Notes: generated from the sequence alone by a model not told the origin. DNA of 13,993 nucleotides from Cyclostephanos tholiformis (GCA_036939975.1 JALLPB010000913.1:1-13993); one strand, 5' to 3'. Shown: positions 1 to 9,606, counted from the stretch's first letter. A program made the numbers and translations.

Positions 1-12
1 CGAGTTTTCCCT

Positions 13-70
13 CAGTATCGGTATGGTAATTACCGAGAAATACTGACCGAATACCGACCGAAAATACCGA
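13..70. repeat. ACCGA pentamer cluster with an imperfect hairpin
   Basis: ACCGA occurs at 32, 46, 53, 57 and 66, and its complement TCGGT at 18. The left part forms an imperfect inverted repeat: CAGTATCGGTA at 13-23 against TACCGAGAAATACTG at 31-45, with four unpaired bases in the right arm. It resembles the sort of short inverted sequence seen at transposon ends or in a decayed minisatellite. The window begins only 12 bases earlier, so its extent to the left is unknown. Confidence 0.4.
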
Positions 71-259
71 ATCAGTAAGCAACTCTAATTTTTTCAGTGG
101 TTGTCGATGAAAATGTTGGAGATACACAAGTCTTGTTGATTACCATCCAACATGTTGATTATAATATACCCACCTAATTTCCACATTGGCATGATGCAAA
201 CATGATCCCATAGACACAATTGATGACCTACAATCCATCTGGTGATTGGTGGTGCCTCC

Positions 260-309
260 TGAGATTGTCTCAAACTCCCTGAGATTTAGACTTTTGTGTA
301 ATAATTGCC
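260..309. repeat. 50-bp direct repeat, copy 1
   Basis: This 50-base stretch matches 1031-1080 at 44 of 50 positions with no gap. It starts with TGAGATTGTCTCA, itself an inverted repeat with 5-base arms, and ends with ATTGCC. Similarity stops sharply on both sides. The copies are in the same orientation and 771 bp apart. They could be remnants of one dispersed repeat or ends flanking a small element; nothing between them identifies such an element. Confidence 0.75.
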
Positions 310-1030
310 CTGGGGAGTGGAGGGTGGGTTGATGATTTGTGCATGCATACACTGGTGTTTTATTGATGCTATTATGATAATGGAGTTTGCTTGTCAAGGG
401 ATTGAACAACAACAACAATGAAGGCATTGAGAGGCATGTTTACGAGCATCTTTCATGCTTGTCTGTGTCAATCAAGCACTGCAAAGGGAATTTGGATCTT
501 TGTGGCTTGATGCCAAGATCTTTGAAACTCCTCCAAAAATGGGGTTTGAAAGTGATTACAAGAAAGATAGAGTATGTCAGATGCGGAAAGCAAGTATGGA
601 GACTGGCAATTATGATGAGAAAGGTAAGAGGAAGGAAAACCCTTTGGGTTGGCTTTGCCACCCTCCAAAACTTCTCGGAGAGAGTGAGGTGTGATACATC
701 TTCCATTATGCACACATAAGCATAAGCGTGTTTTTTGAACTGATGCACAGAGAATTTCTAGATCATTGTACACTGCGGTAGGCTGCACTCACAGCTACCT
801 GCAAATTTTCCTTGAGGAGGAAAAACGCATTGCTCCTATTATCGCAGTATCTAATGTAGATAAAGCAAATATGAAATGCAAAAAGCTAAACTAGCACCAT
901 GTGTAATTTGCAAGTAAAAAGGAATAGTAGACTTCATTTTTGCTCATTGGACAAAGTCCTAGTACAGAATTATGCTATTGGTGAGTTTAAGAAAGGGAAA
1001 ATGGCAGGAATGGCTGTGGTTCCCACTATT

Positions 1031-1080
1031 TGAGATTGTCTCAAACTCCATGAAATTTAGACTTTTGCCTAAATATTGCC
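1031..1080. repeat. 50-bp direct repeat, copy 2
   Basis: Second copy of the repeat at 260-309, in the same orientation, differing at six positions. The TGAGATTGTCTCA palindromic head is identical in both copies. The sequences outside the two copies do not align. Confidence 0.75.
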
Positions 1081-1199
1081 AAATAGCAGCAAGCTGTGTA
1101 GCACTGCCATAAGCCAATAAAACAAAGAAAAATTGATATGTGGATTGATAATTAAAGATTTAAATTATGAGAATATTAAGACTACATTAAATGAATTTT

Positions 1200-1435
1200 T
1201 GTGTGTCGATCCGTAGANGTATACTTTGTGAGGAATACCTGACTCGGTGGTACGTAGAATCTTTGATTCTATGCAGGAATTCCATATATGACATGGCATA
1301 TCTTCCTACGCATTTGATTGCTCATATGTCTTCAAGATAGATAAGATCTAAATTCAAGATTGGTCTGTCTGTGTGCGACCGTCTGTCTGTACTTACACCC
1401 ATGACTTGCTTATAGCGAGTCTTGCACCTTTTTAG
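1200..1435 (+). other. Structured block, possible decayed small-RNA-derived repeat
   Basis: Two good hairpins lie here. At 1253-1273 a stem of about nine pairs (core TAGAATC with GATTCTA, one G-T pair) closes a three-base loop. At 1403-1421 a seven-pair stem (GACTTGC with GCGAGTC, one G-T pair) closes a five-base loop. A run of five T's follows at about 1431, which could act as a Pol III terminator. TGACTCGGTGG at 1240-1250 differs from a tRNA-type A box at two positions. I could not find a matching B box, so a SINE-like origin is only a suggestion. Confidence 0.15.
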
Positions 1436-2522
1436 AAATTATATTTGCTAATTATCTCATTAGATAGGGCCTATGTCAAGCACTGAAAGTGTGTCAGCTG
1501 GCTAGAAACAAAGAGCAGGTTTGGAAGACCAAGATATGTGTTGCAGTGTCTTCAATTTGCAAAAAATTGTCATTATGGTAGTGCAAACATGGTCGCAAAA
1601 AAGAAAATTAAAAATTGAAGAAATTATTTTGTACCATAGCTAGTAAGGAACATCATGGTATAGTTGAGCAAATATTATTATAAGATATCAACATCATGCC
1701 ATACAATAGTATCATTCATCTTGAACAATGTGCACCATGCCTACAACCACATCAATTGGAATGATGTAATCATCACACTAGGTAGAAAATGTGCTGACAT
1801 TCAAGGACATGAAGCATCTCATGACCCGTGGGGACGATGACAAGGTAAGGTCAGGTTTCCATTGCTTAGTTTGCAATGTGTACCATACTTGGAGAGTGTC
1901 ATTCGTGGGTACCGAATGCTACTTTATTATAATGCATGGTATCTCTGGGCAGTTCCACCATGAGGAAGTCACTGAGCATGATGCAGAACATTATGATCGT
2001 GATGTGTCTGACAACAATGCTGACATCATATTGGGTCACCATTTTTACCTTGTAGCCCAGATGCTGAGCACTTACAATGATTGGCTCTGTCTTCTCTTCA
2101 CCTGGAGGAGGGAATGGTTTTCAAAAGGGGATTAGTGGCAAGTACTTCAATTGGTGTTGGTATTGATTGCCTCATTTTATAATCTATCTCATCCCGTTGT
2201 GTCAAGTTGTATTATTGAAACCTGGAAGCTTATGGGGGTGTTTCGGGAGTGTTAAGAACCCTCACCTCAGAGAGTGGGACTGGATGGGGGGACATCTGGT
2301 TGGTGCTTCAAATGCAGCCAAACAGGATGGGATACTTATTAAGGATGGTGCTGGTGGCACCAGCGATGCCATGGAAGGTGAAGAATAAATGGATGGCAAA
2401 GATGCCAAATAATTAGGGAATGTGGGGTGATAGAGGACACTGATGGGTATGTCAGATTTAGGATAGGACTAAACTATTATCAAGAACAACTAATCTGTTA
2501 CAAGTATAAATATAGATATATT

Positions 2523-3725
2523 TTAATTCTCTTTATCTGCATATTCTTGAATCTGGGGATCATTAGCGACTTTGGTCATGGTAGTTGATAAGGCCAGAAT
2601 GTTATCCGGCAAAGCAAAAATGAGGTCCATGATGGCCTGGGAAGCTGTATGAAGAGCATTTACATGTTGATGTTGAATTATGGAGGTATCACATTGGTTG
2701 CATGTGAAATGAGTCTCCAAGCCAGTAAAAATGCTAATTGATGTAATTGGGAAATTTTCCTGCCTTGTCAAGCAAAACACAATCTCAGACTGGTAGAGAA
2801 TGGGCAGAATACCATTTGATATCCTCTGAAGATGTGTTGGGATGAACTTGCCTGATGGCTCCATGATGGAGCTCAGCTATTTTGCCTCCCATAAGGTAGA
2901 GGTGTTCACATTTTTTTGTTTTGTATGTGACAATGGGCATATCGTTCAGTTGTTGTAATTGCCTGGCATGGATGACCATTCTAGCGGCACTTTGGATGGG
3001 ACATAAATCCGAGTGGATTGGCCATTTTGCCTATTCTTCTGTATCTGTCAAGTAATCTTGATGGGTGTGACAGTCTCAATGAAATTGGGGATCGAAATCT
3101 TGACAATAAGTCTCTTGGCATCATAGAAAATGAAGTTGTTGGCTGTGATTGCCTTGATCACAGTTGTTCCTGAAGAGCAGGTGTGCGCATCTACCTTCTT
3201 CTAGTTGTTCTGAGCACATTTGCTCAAATGTAGGCCAATGTAGTGGCTTAGGGTAATGATGTCAAGAAGGAGCTTATTGACCAAGTCATCCCAATTACCA
3301 ATTTTAGCCACACAATGTAGCTTGGCTTGGCAAAGATCTCATTGTCAAGAGTGGTGATTGCCTTGCTATTTGTTCTTTCACAGCAAGTTGTAGAAAAGGA
3401 TTGCAGGGACACCTTGAAATGCCAACAATGCAGATACCAGCTTGAATCGAGTAAGTTTGACACTTCAGTGCGGTATTTGATAGGGATCATTACTGTTAGT
3501 CAGTTGGTATTGATTATCTGACCCAGGACTGTTTGCCACAGGCTGATGATAAATTATCTCCATTTAGCATGGCAAAAGGACATTGGCAAATGTCTCCTCA
3601 TCAAGCTCACTTATTATGACTAAAATAGATTTGATCATAGCCACCAACACCATCTTCATATGGTCAGCATTGGATTCATCAGAAACAGCCAGCAATGTGT
3701 TATTTAAGGGATATGAAAAAAACAT
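2523..3725 (-). pseudogene. Degraded tyrosine recombinase (Crypton/diatom YR-like), many frame breaks
   Basis: Read on the minus strand, a C-terminal tyrosine-recombinase region is recognisable across three frames. One frame covers about 3320 to 3010 (including KKVDAHTCSSGTTV and QIQKNRQNGQ), the second about 3010 to 2700 (ARQLQQLNDMPIV, then KWYSAHSL), and the third about 2693 to 2523, ending in a TAA stop. Stops interrupt these at about 3202, 3047, 2787-2785 and 2736-2734. The HxxR box survives as H-S-L at 2802-2794, but the expected Arg codon at 2793-2791 reads CCA (Pro). In the segment where the nucleophilic Tyr is expected (about 2700-2691) the frame reads Gln-Pro followed by an extra base. 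The upstream frame from the ATG at 3725 is open for 53 codons and looks protein-like, but I do not recognise it. Such enzymes cut and rejoin DNA through a 3'-phosphotyrosine; this copy cannot be functional. The family call is from recall. Confidence 0.65.
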
Positions 3726-4636
3726 ACTCTCATGCCCCTAGGTCAGCTCATTTTTCAAATTTTACAGTGAAATAATAAGGGATTTTTATTCAGCTTAGCT
3801 AAGTCATAAGATCAAATTTGGTACTAATTCCTATCTATGTAGAGAAGGTGCAATGAACTTATTTATATTGATTCATACATTCATGTAGAATTCGTTTTTT
3901 TTCAGCTTTGTTTTTGGATGGGTGCAAACATTTTCATTTCTCACAATTTTTATGTTCAAGTCACATGACTGGAACTAGGTTCTTGAATGACTCGAGGCAC
4001 AATGCCACTGGAAGGATACTAAAAAGTGAACTACTAGAGGAAGAGCTGTGAGAGGTGCCAAAACTGTGCAGTGCTTAGTACGGTATGTGCAAAGCCCTGC
4101 TCTCCTAAGCAAGAAGTCACCACCGGCCTGAATAGCGGTCAGGCCATGCATAGGGGAAGAGGTTTGGGACCCCTACCTGCCCCCAAGGCAGACATGGGTG
4201 GTTGCATGTATCAAGCGGGCACCCACTGCCCCGCCTCGGACAAACTCTCCATATCTGGTTTCTTGATCAAAGTAGCTGATTGGGAGGTATGTTGATTGAA
4301 AAACTGTAAAGTAAGTGATCATGATGTGTATGTGTACACAGATCCCATAGAGTAGAAATACACCAAGAGGTGTGGACTGGATTGAGATATTAAAAGACAT
4401 TACGAGATGTTGTGTAATAGCACTTTGTCATTTGAACTAGATATAGAATAGAGATAGGATGTCATCCCCAATGTCATACAGATAGATGCATGCCCAATGC
4501 ATATAAGAGGGCAATATTTGCCCCTGTCCGAAGAGATCCGGTGTCTCAGTAGAAATTGTGTGTTCATCCACAGATTTTTAGTGGCATCATTATGGAGAAA
4601 CAGGGATTAAACCATGATACCAATGGTTGATAGATG
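3726..4636. other. Spacer between the two minus-strand tyrosine-recombinase elements
   Basis: About 900 bases with no gene I can support. Most of it is AT-rich; the GC-rich island at 4091-4240 is the exception and is listed separately. A small inverted repeat (GGGCAA with TTGCCC around TAT) lies at 4509-4523. The 3' end of the DIRS-like element, past its recombinase stop at 4637, must lie somewhere here, but I saw no clear terminal repeat matching the 9780-10080 flank. Confidence 0.4.
4091..4240. other. GC-rich island with nested hairpins, unidentified
   Basis: 91 of 150 bases are G or C, against roughly 40% on either side. Several strong stems follow one another. GGCCTGA (4125-4131) pairs with TCAGGCC (4139-4145) around a seven-base loop. 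TAGGGG (4151-4156) pairs with CCCCTA (4170-4175). CTGCC (4177-4181) pairs with GGCAG (4187-4191). TGGGTG (4195-4200) pairs with CACCCA (4220-4225), competing with GCGGGCA (4215-4221) and TGCCCCGC (4227-4234). A plus-strand frame is open through it (4071-4295, 74 codons), but its product is unrecognised. It could be a structured RNA gene, a SINE or foreign insertion, or the untranslated tail of the neighbouring retroelement. Confidence 0.45.
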
Positions 4637-5744
4637 TTAAATAACAGCCACAGGAATAGGAGTGGAATAGTTGGTGTTGATGCATGCATCCATGATGTCA
4701 CTGAAGACATACCCAGACACATTCACAAATCCGAATTTTTGTTTCATATCCTTGGATAGGCCCTCTGAGAAACATGCCAGCTTGTTTTGGATGTACTCCT
4801 TGAAAGTAGCGCCACACCATTGCCCCATTTTTGAATCTGAGTATCCAAGTAACCCATGAGGGCAAGGGCATTAGCATCGCCACTTCGAAGGGAATGGGTC
4901 TTAATTTGTTTGATAGGAATCCCTTTGATGATGGGATATTCAAGCATGGATGCCGCTACTTTGAGGGCAAGGCTGATATTATTTGCAGTCATGTCAAATT
5001 GTTGCCCTTTGGAATAATAGGCCAAAAGTACTGTTTGCTTAGTGCCCTTGTGAGTGCGAATATGAATGTATCATCAGCCAAGTGCCCAAACAGGGCTATG
5101 GAGGGGATCACCATTGGGTTCTTGATAGACACATATGCCCTTCCAGCCATTCTTTTGGTTATCAAGTTTCATAGTGGTGCCATCGGCAGTTTGAATGAAC
5201 TTATCCGGCGCATCCCAAGGGAGGCACCGGAGATTACCACCTGTGTCCTTTTTAAAGAGAGTAATATCCCCCATTTTGAATTCTTGGGTTTGTTTGGAGT
5301 TGTCCCGTACCCCTTTTGTAGCATACTCCCCAATACGAAGGAGGTAGTAGAAAGCAATCATCGTGAGGTTGCACATGGCCCGGTCAAGTTTGGAGGCATC
5401 TTTGCTCATGCCCAACTTTACGAGGTATTTGGGAACATCCACCTTGACAGAAGTTGCTTTGTCATTGGAGGGTCCTCCTTCCAAAACCCCTCAATCATTT
5501 GCTGGAGGCACGGGAGGAGCCTATCAGACCCAGCTATTTTTGTTGGGTTTGAATTTGTGGCCAAGGCAATTGCCTGGCCAATGGCCGTGATTGCACTAGA
5601 TACACTTGAAGCTTGGACTTGTTTTCCGTGACCATAGTATCTGGTGCAGACCCATGCTCCAAATCCCATGAGAAGGTGGACTTGAGTGGTGAATGCAGTG
5701 TCCTGAAGATAAGCGTCCACTCCCAAAGGTGAGACATAGGCATG
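4637..5744 (-). pseudogene. Tyrosine recombinase of the DIRS-like element, frameshifted
   Basis: This would catalyse integration of the element's DNA copy. The frame opens at 5744, just after a stop, and has no ATG near its start; the first protein-like residues are PLGVDAYLQDTA. It shifts frame near 5440 and again in a run of five A's at 4828-4832. Two adjacent TGA codons at 5076-5071 interrupt the middle. The catalytic set is still visible across frames: Arg in LLRIGEY (codon 5337-5335), His and Arg in THSLRSG (4896-4894 and 4887-4885), and the nucleophile Tyr in ATFKEYI (4795-4793). In the motif I recall as GRWRG, both Arg codons have changed, to Gln (4822-4820) and Cys (4816-4814). The length, about 360 codons, fits a full-length YR. 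Its first ~200 nt overlap the tail of the RNase H frame. Confidence 0.75.
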
Positions 5745-6720
5745 TCAGCAGTCCCACATTGTTTCCTGACCTTTGGTAGTCACCGCCACTCGTCCAAAAT
5801 AAAATCTTTGGTCACCAAGGCAAAAGTCACCCGCATACCAATGTTGGGGGTAAGTTGGACATAGGTCCAAGAGTTCTGTTGGGGAAGGAGAAATGGATTG
5901 TTAAAGAGTTTGAGTAAGTCAGTATGCAAGCGACAGTGCCATCTTTGTTTACTCCCGAATGAGCGGGAGGGGATATCAGTCATCAAATTTTCTTCCACTG
6001 CTATGTGCAGTGGGGTGATAAGGCATGTCCCGTGTAATTTTAGCCATAAAGACAAGGCCATGATGAGGTTCATACCCATCCCACCATGGGTGAGTTATTG
6101 CTAAACAGGGCAACATTTGTCTCTCGGAGCTTGCCACATACTGTTTCCATGACCAGCCATAAAAATAGGAGGCATGCCATCTTGAGGTCGGAGTTAGATG
6201 TTGCCTTGGAGTTATATGCGGCTTTGACTGGCTGAGACCATTCCCATCGGAACACATTGGGTATGCAGGTGGCGTTTTTGCCTATGACAATTCCCCCAAC
6301 CCCATGAGATGAGGCATCGCATACTCCCACATAGTCAGGCCATTCGCTAACAAGTTCTGCACACCTAGTGGGTGCCATCGAAGATTCCCATAGCAAGTTA
6401 TGGCATCCCTTCATCGCTGTAAGCAGGTTTGGATTGTGACTGATATAAACTGTGAGTGGTTTCATTTGGAGGATTTTATTGCATGGGGATAGTAAGCCCC
6501 AACCCACAGGTATTGCCGTAAAGGAGTGTTGTAGTTTTGCAACTACACTTTCAAAGTCCTTGAATTATATACCGATGCCATCAGAGGTGCCAGATAGAAT
6601 TCACCCATGCAATATTGTCAAGAGTTGGGACTGTTTGGCCTCCTCTAACCACATGGTCTTGTTGCCAATAGTTTATTTGTGACAGGACTCCCAAGATTCC
6701 ATCGCTGCTCCCCCCTCTCA
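5534..6720 (-). pseudogene. Reverse transcriptase tail plus RNase H, catalytic residues lost
   Basis: Only the end of the RT connection region remains (about 6720-6510; recognisable piece FKDFESVVAKLQHSF), with stops at 6675, 6603 and 6567. I see no F/YxDD palm motif anywhere in the element. RNase H follows. The first catalytic Asp is intact in CDASSHGVGG (codon 6318-6316). The expected Glu in NSDLxMA is Lys (6183-6181), and the expected Asp in the S-x-N-S motif is Asn (6099-6097). About 17 residues appear to be missing around 6070 together with a frame change. The distal part (TDIPSRSFGSKQRWHC) is well preserved, and the frame runs on, with one TGA at 5782-5780, to a stop at 5534. In a live element this part would copy genomic RNA and degrade the RNA strand; here it cannot. 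Confidence 0.7.
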
Positions 6721-6788
6721 TGGCAGAGATGCACCCTTACTGTGTTATTATTTCATGTAGTATTCATGACAGCAAGCCATTGAGAGGG

Positions 6789-9549
6789 TTAGCCAGTAAT
6801 TTGCCGGTTAACGGTTGCGTGTTGCCCCTCTTGTCCCTCTCTCCGGGACCTCCACTCACCCCCTCCCCTCCTCCAGTGCAAGAGGTAGTCCCTGTCACAC
6901 CGGGGGTGAGATGGAAGGGGCTCTCCATTTACATTTCCCTGGAGAGAAAGGGGTGCCATGCCATTGACTATAGCTGTCACCTCTGGTTGTAACATCGTGA
7001 TGACTTGTTTGGCGAGGTCATCTGTAAGTTCACCCACTTTTAGATGACCACTAGCAAAGTTGCATTCATCCTTGTACGTACATTGAGCTATAGTGTTTAG
7101 CCAGCAGATGCCCATAGGGTACAAGTCAAGCCTCGGTGGCACTTCAAAACATTGCCAACCGGCCATGAGGATGGTGCTGATTGATACTCGTCCCTGTTGT
7201 TTTAGCATTAGTGGTTCCATCATCTGCTGAATTTTTGGGTGACAAGTCTCTACATAATTTGGGGGTTGCCAAGGCTGTGGTGTGCAAGGTGCCACTTGCT
7301 TTGCTGGTGCCTGCTTTTTTTGCCAGGAATCTGGGGGTGCTCCTGTTGTTGGTGCCCCCATTTCTTTGCCAGGTTGGTAGTAGCTAGAAGGAGCCCTAGG
7401 CATGGGTATGTCTCAAGCAGCCCATTTTTTAGGGTAGTTGTGGCATTGAATCTTGATGCCATGACAGATAGACATGTATTCCCCTTCCAGCGTTGACACT
7501 GAAAACATCTTATGGTGACCATTGGATAAAATGAAATCATCCACAAGCTTACTGTAGTCAAAATAGGATCTTGTGTCGACAATAATTGCCGGCATACCTC
7601 GGGGTGTATGCCATTTTATTTTGCACGCAGGTTGGGTGGCCCAGGAGTTTTAGTATTTGGAAATTTGTTTGGTAGAGGTCACATCCCTCCCCAAAAAGCG
7701 TCAGTAGTGCACAGAACGTAGCAATATTCACCCATATATCATTGAACTCTGCTGCAGGAGCGCAGATTTCTTTCTTTGATTGCTTGATGAGCTTGATATA
7801 CATTGCGTTGCTCTTAGTTGCGTCCCAAATTTTCTCCTGGCGGCATAGATCTTCCAGGTGAGCTGACGTGGGTGGGTGGCATTTTAGAATCAAAATGCCT
7901 TTGTTGCCAGATGAACAGATGGCCGTACTGTTTCCTGGGGTTAAACTTAAGGGCAATCCACTTGTCAAGTGTTTTGTTATCAAAGTATACCCCCTCCTTG
8001 ATCCAGCAGCGATGCTTATCCTGCCATCAGAGCATCTCTCCTTTAAGTTCTTTGTGCAAATAGTCATAGTTAGGGGATATGTGTCAGATGTGCATTGCCC
8101 TGTGAAAATCCAATAGGGTGGCAAGTTGATCCGTGGTATAAGCCTTGGCATCATCAGATGACCCCGTGTTTTGTTGGGTTGCATTGCTCTTAGCTACCTG
8201 TTGCATAGCAGCCCCAAGACCTTTACCAACTTCAGTTGCTATTATGCCAGACATATTTTGCACCACTGACATACTTCCTTGTATGCCCACCTTATTATCA
8301 TGGGCAGCAGTGTCAGGACGTTGGCCGATCATAGCATCAAGATGTTCTTCCATCCATTGGTGGAGCAGTTCATTGTTATATAATAGGGGGGCTGACAGAA
8401 GGGCAATGTGGGACTTCATCTTAGCAGGGTCTCCATTCCCCCCGTCCTTCTGGGCTGCTACCATGAGCCAATTCTTAATGAGCAACCAATCATCTCCATT
8501 GTCTAGCTCTGTCTCATTGCTGGCTAGGTGAGCCTTGATTTTTTTTAGGAGTTTGTGTGGCATCACTGCTCCGTTGAAGGAGAGATACATTTTTGCTGTG
8601 CGGAGGGGCAGCACAATCATGCGTGGTACAAGGAGTTCCTCTTTGTTGCCGTCAGTGGCGGTTGGGTCCCATAGCTTCCTGTATTCAGTTGGTACCTCTC
8701 AGAGAGTGTGGCAATGTCATTGAGTACCTGAACACTACATCAGGGGGTACCAGAATAGGGACACACTCCCTGGTTGCTTTTCTGTCTCCTGTGAATAGAA
8801 TCACTCTTCCATTGAGAGACCGTGTCAGTGCTCACAGAATAGATAGTTGATAGGGAGTGTCTGACAACAAGGAAGGCATCCACCAGTTGCATTAGTGCAA
8901 AAAAATGCAGACCAGATAAGGACGTTGCCCCCATCCTCCAGTTAGCTGTTTTTGTCATGTCACCATTCCATGCTTTTTGCCAGTGGAGAAATCTTGAGGT
9001 ATTTACATCAGTCATCAGGGGAGTTAGGCATGACATGGCCACAGCCAGTCCCGAATAGTTGCTCAAAGCAGAGGCTGGTAGTCCACCCCGTTGAGGTACA
9101 GGTGTGGGTGCCCCCACTACATTTGGCGGGTGTACCCAATATTTGCATCACCTTGCTGCCCCACAACTGCCTGAGCTTGTTGGTGTACTACTGGGTGTAG
9201 AGCCAGCGCACGGGGGGGGGGGGGGGGGGAATTGCGGCCTCTCTCTGCCCAGGGCTTGCCATTCCACCTCCTGCCTTGCTTGATGAGGGACTACCTTGTC
9301 AAAAATTGCCGCCCTTGCTACTTCATATGTGTTGGAATCCATGACATTATAGGCCTGGGGATCATCACACATCTCACCTAATTGGCCATGGTCAAATTCC
9401 AGCGCCTTTTTGTTTAACAAGATCCCTTCTTGTCGGCCTTGATTTGTTGGGGGTTGATACCCCTGGTCGTTATCCCCCCCGGCCCATGTGGGTAGCATGC
9501 CCCTGAACCTGCTCATGTTCACTGGTGTGAGTGGGTGACCTTTCGACAT
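6789..9549 (-). pseudogene. Gag-like ORF of the DIRS-like element, broken into several frames
   Basis: The likely start is the ATG at 9549-9547 (MSKGHPLTPVNMSRF). The reading passes through 9549-8740 (one stop near 9148), then 8620-8084, 8184-7558, 7582-7413 and 7403-6789 in different frames, so at least four indels have occurred. The N-terminal part carries a Pro run encoded by an 18-base homopolymer. The middle is helical and charged. Near the C-terminus four residues are spaced C-x7-C-x5-C-x5-H (codons 7106 to 7044), close to a CCCH zinc finger and a plausible nucleic-acid-binding element. Gag-like proteins package element RNA. The last part is Gly/Arg-rich and continues in another frame toward the missing RT. 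Assignment as gag is by position and by recall of similar diatom proteins. Confidence 0.6.
9212..9229. repeat. 18-base poly-G tract (Pro run in gag)
   Basis: Eighteen consecutive G's on the plus strand. On the minus strand this encodes a run of proline in the gag-like frame. Homopolymers of this length mutate quickly and are hard to sequence, so its exact length, and hence the gag frame across it, should not be trusted. Confidence 0.9.
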
Positions 9550-9606
9550 GCTGACACTTGGTCCCTATCAAACCAGAGTTGTGGAGGTGTAATAGGATCA
9601 CTACCA

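Larger units (their letters stand above)
1..2522. other. AT-rich spacer without a recognised gene
   Basis: I see no open frame here with a domain I recognise. Short frames at 387-719 and 1791-2135 (plus) and 440-748 (minus) are under 115 codons, and I found no family motif in them. The stretch holds the separately listed 50-bp direct repeats, a cluster of ACCGA pentamers at the left edge, a structured block near 1200-1435 and one ambiguous base (N at 1218). A 15-nt perfect palindrome with arms GCTGGTG and CACCAGC lies at 2350-2364. A duplicated GTCTGTCTGT occurs at 1363-1372 and 1381-1390. The region is probably decayed mobile DNA, but nothing in it proves that. Confidence 0.5.
4637..9549 (-). 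mobile_element. Decayed DIRS-like tyrosine-recombinase retroelement
   Basis: On the minus strand the order is a gag-like region, the end of reverse transcriptase, RNase H and a tyrosine recombinase. Gag, RT-RNase H and YR without a DDE integrase or aspartic protease is the DIRS type of retrotransposon, which integrates through a tyrosine recombinase and so makes no target-site duplication. I see no methyltransferase domain. Every coding module has frameshifts or stops, and the RT core is missing, so this is a dead, internally deleted copy. The given limits are the coding span only. The element's ends, normally inverted or split direct repeats plus an internal complementary region, were not located. 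Confidence 0.7.

Noticed and set aside
387..719. Open frame of about 110 codons on the plus strand, with other frames open across 440-748
   Set aside because: Several frames on both strands are open at once, there is no recognisable motif, and the local sequence is low in stops; no reason to prefer one as a gene.
1791..2135. 114-codon plus-strand frame
   Set aside because: Starts at an ATG and contains some charged protein-like stretches, but no domain, no supporting context and no related neighbour. It could be a fragment of an old element; not enough to call.
2167..2388. 73-codon plus-strand frame rich in Gly and Asp toward its end
   Set aside because: Short, no recognisable family, and adjacent frames are equally unconvincing.
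4125..4145. tRNA anticodon arm suggested by the stem with a 7-base loop
   Set aside because: The stem is seven rather than five pairs, and no acceptor, D or T arm with a GGTTCGA-type B box could be placed around it.
4831..5631. 266-codon plus-strand frame
   Set aside because: It lies opposite the minus-strand tyrosine recombinase, whose catalytic motifs are clear. The plus-strand translation has no known motif and is best explained as an antisense shadow.
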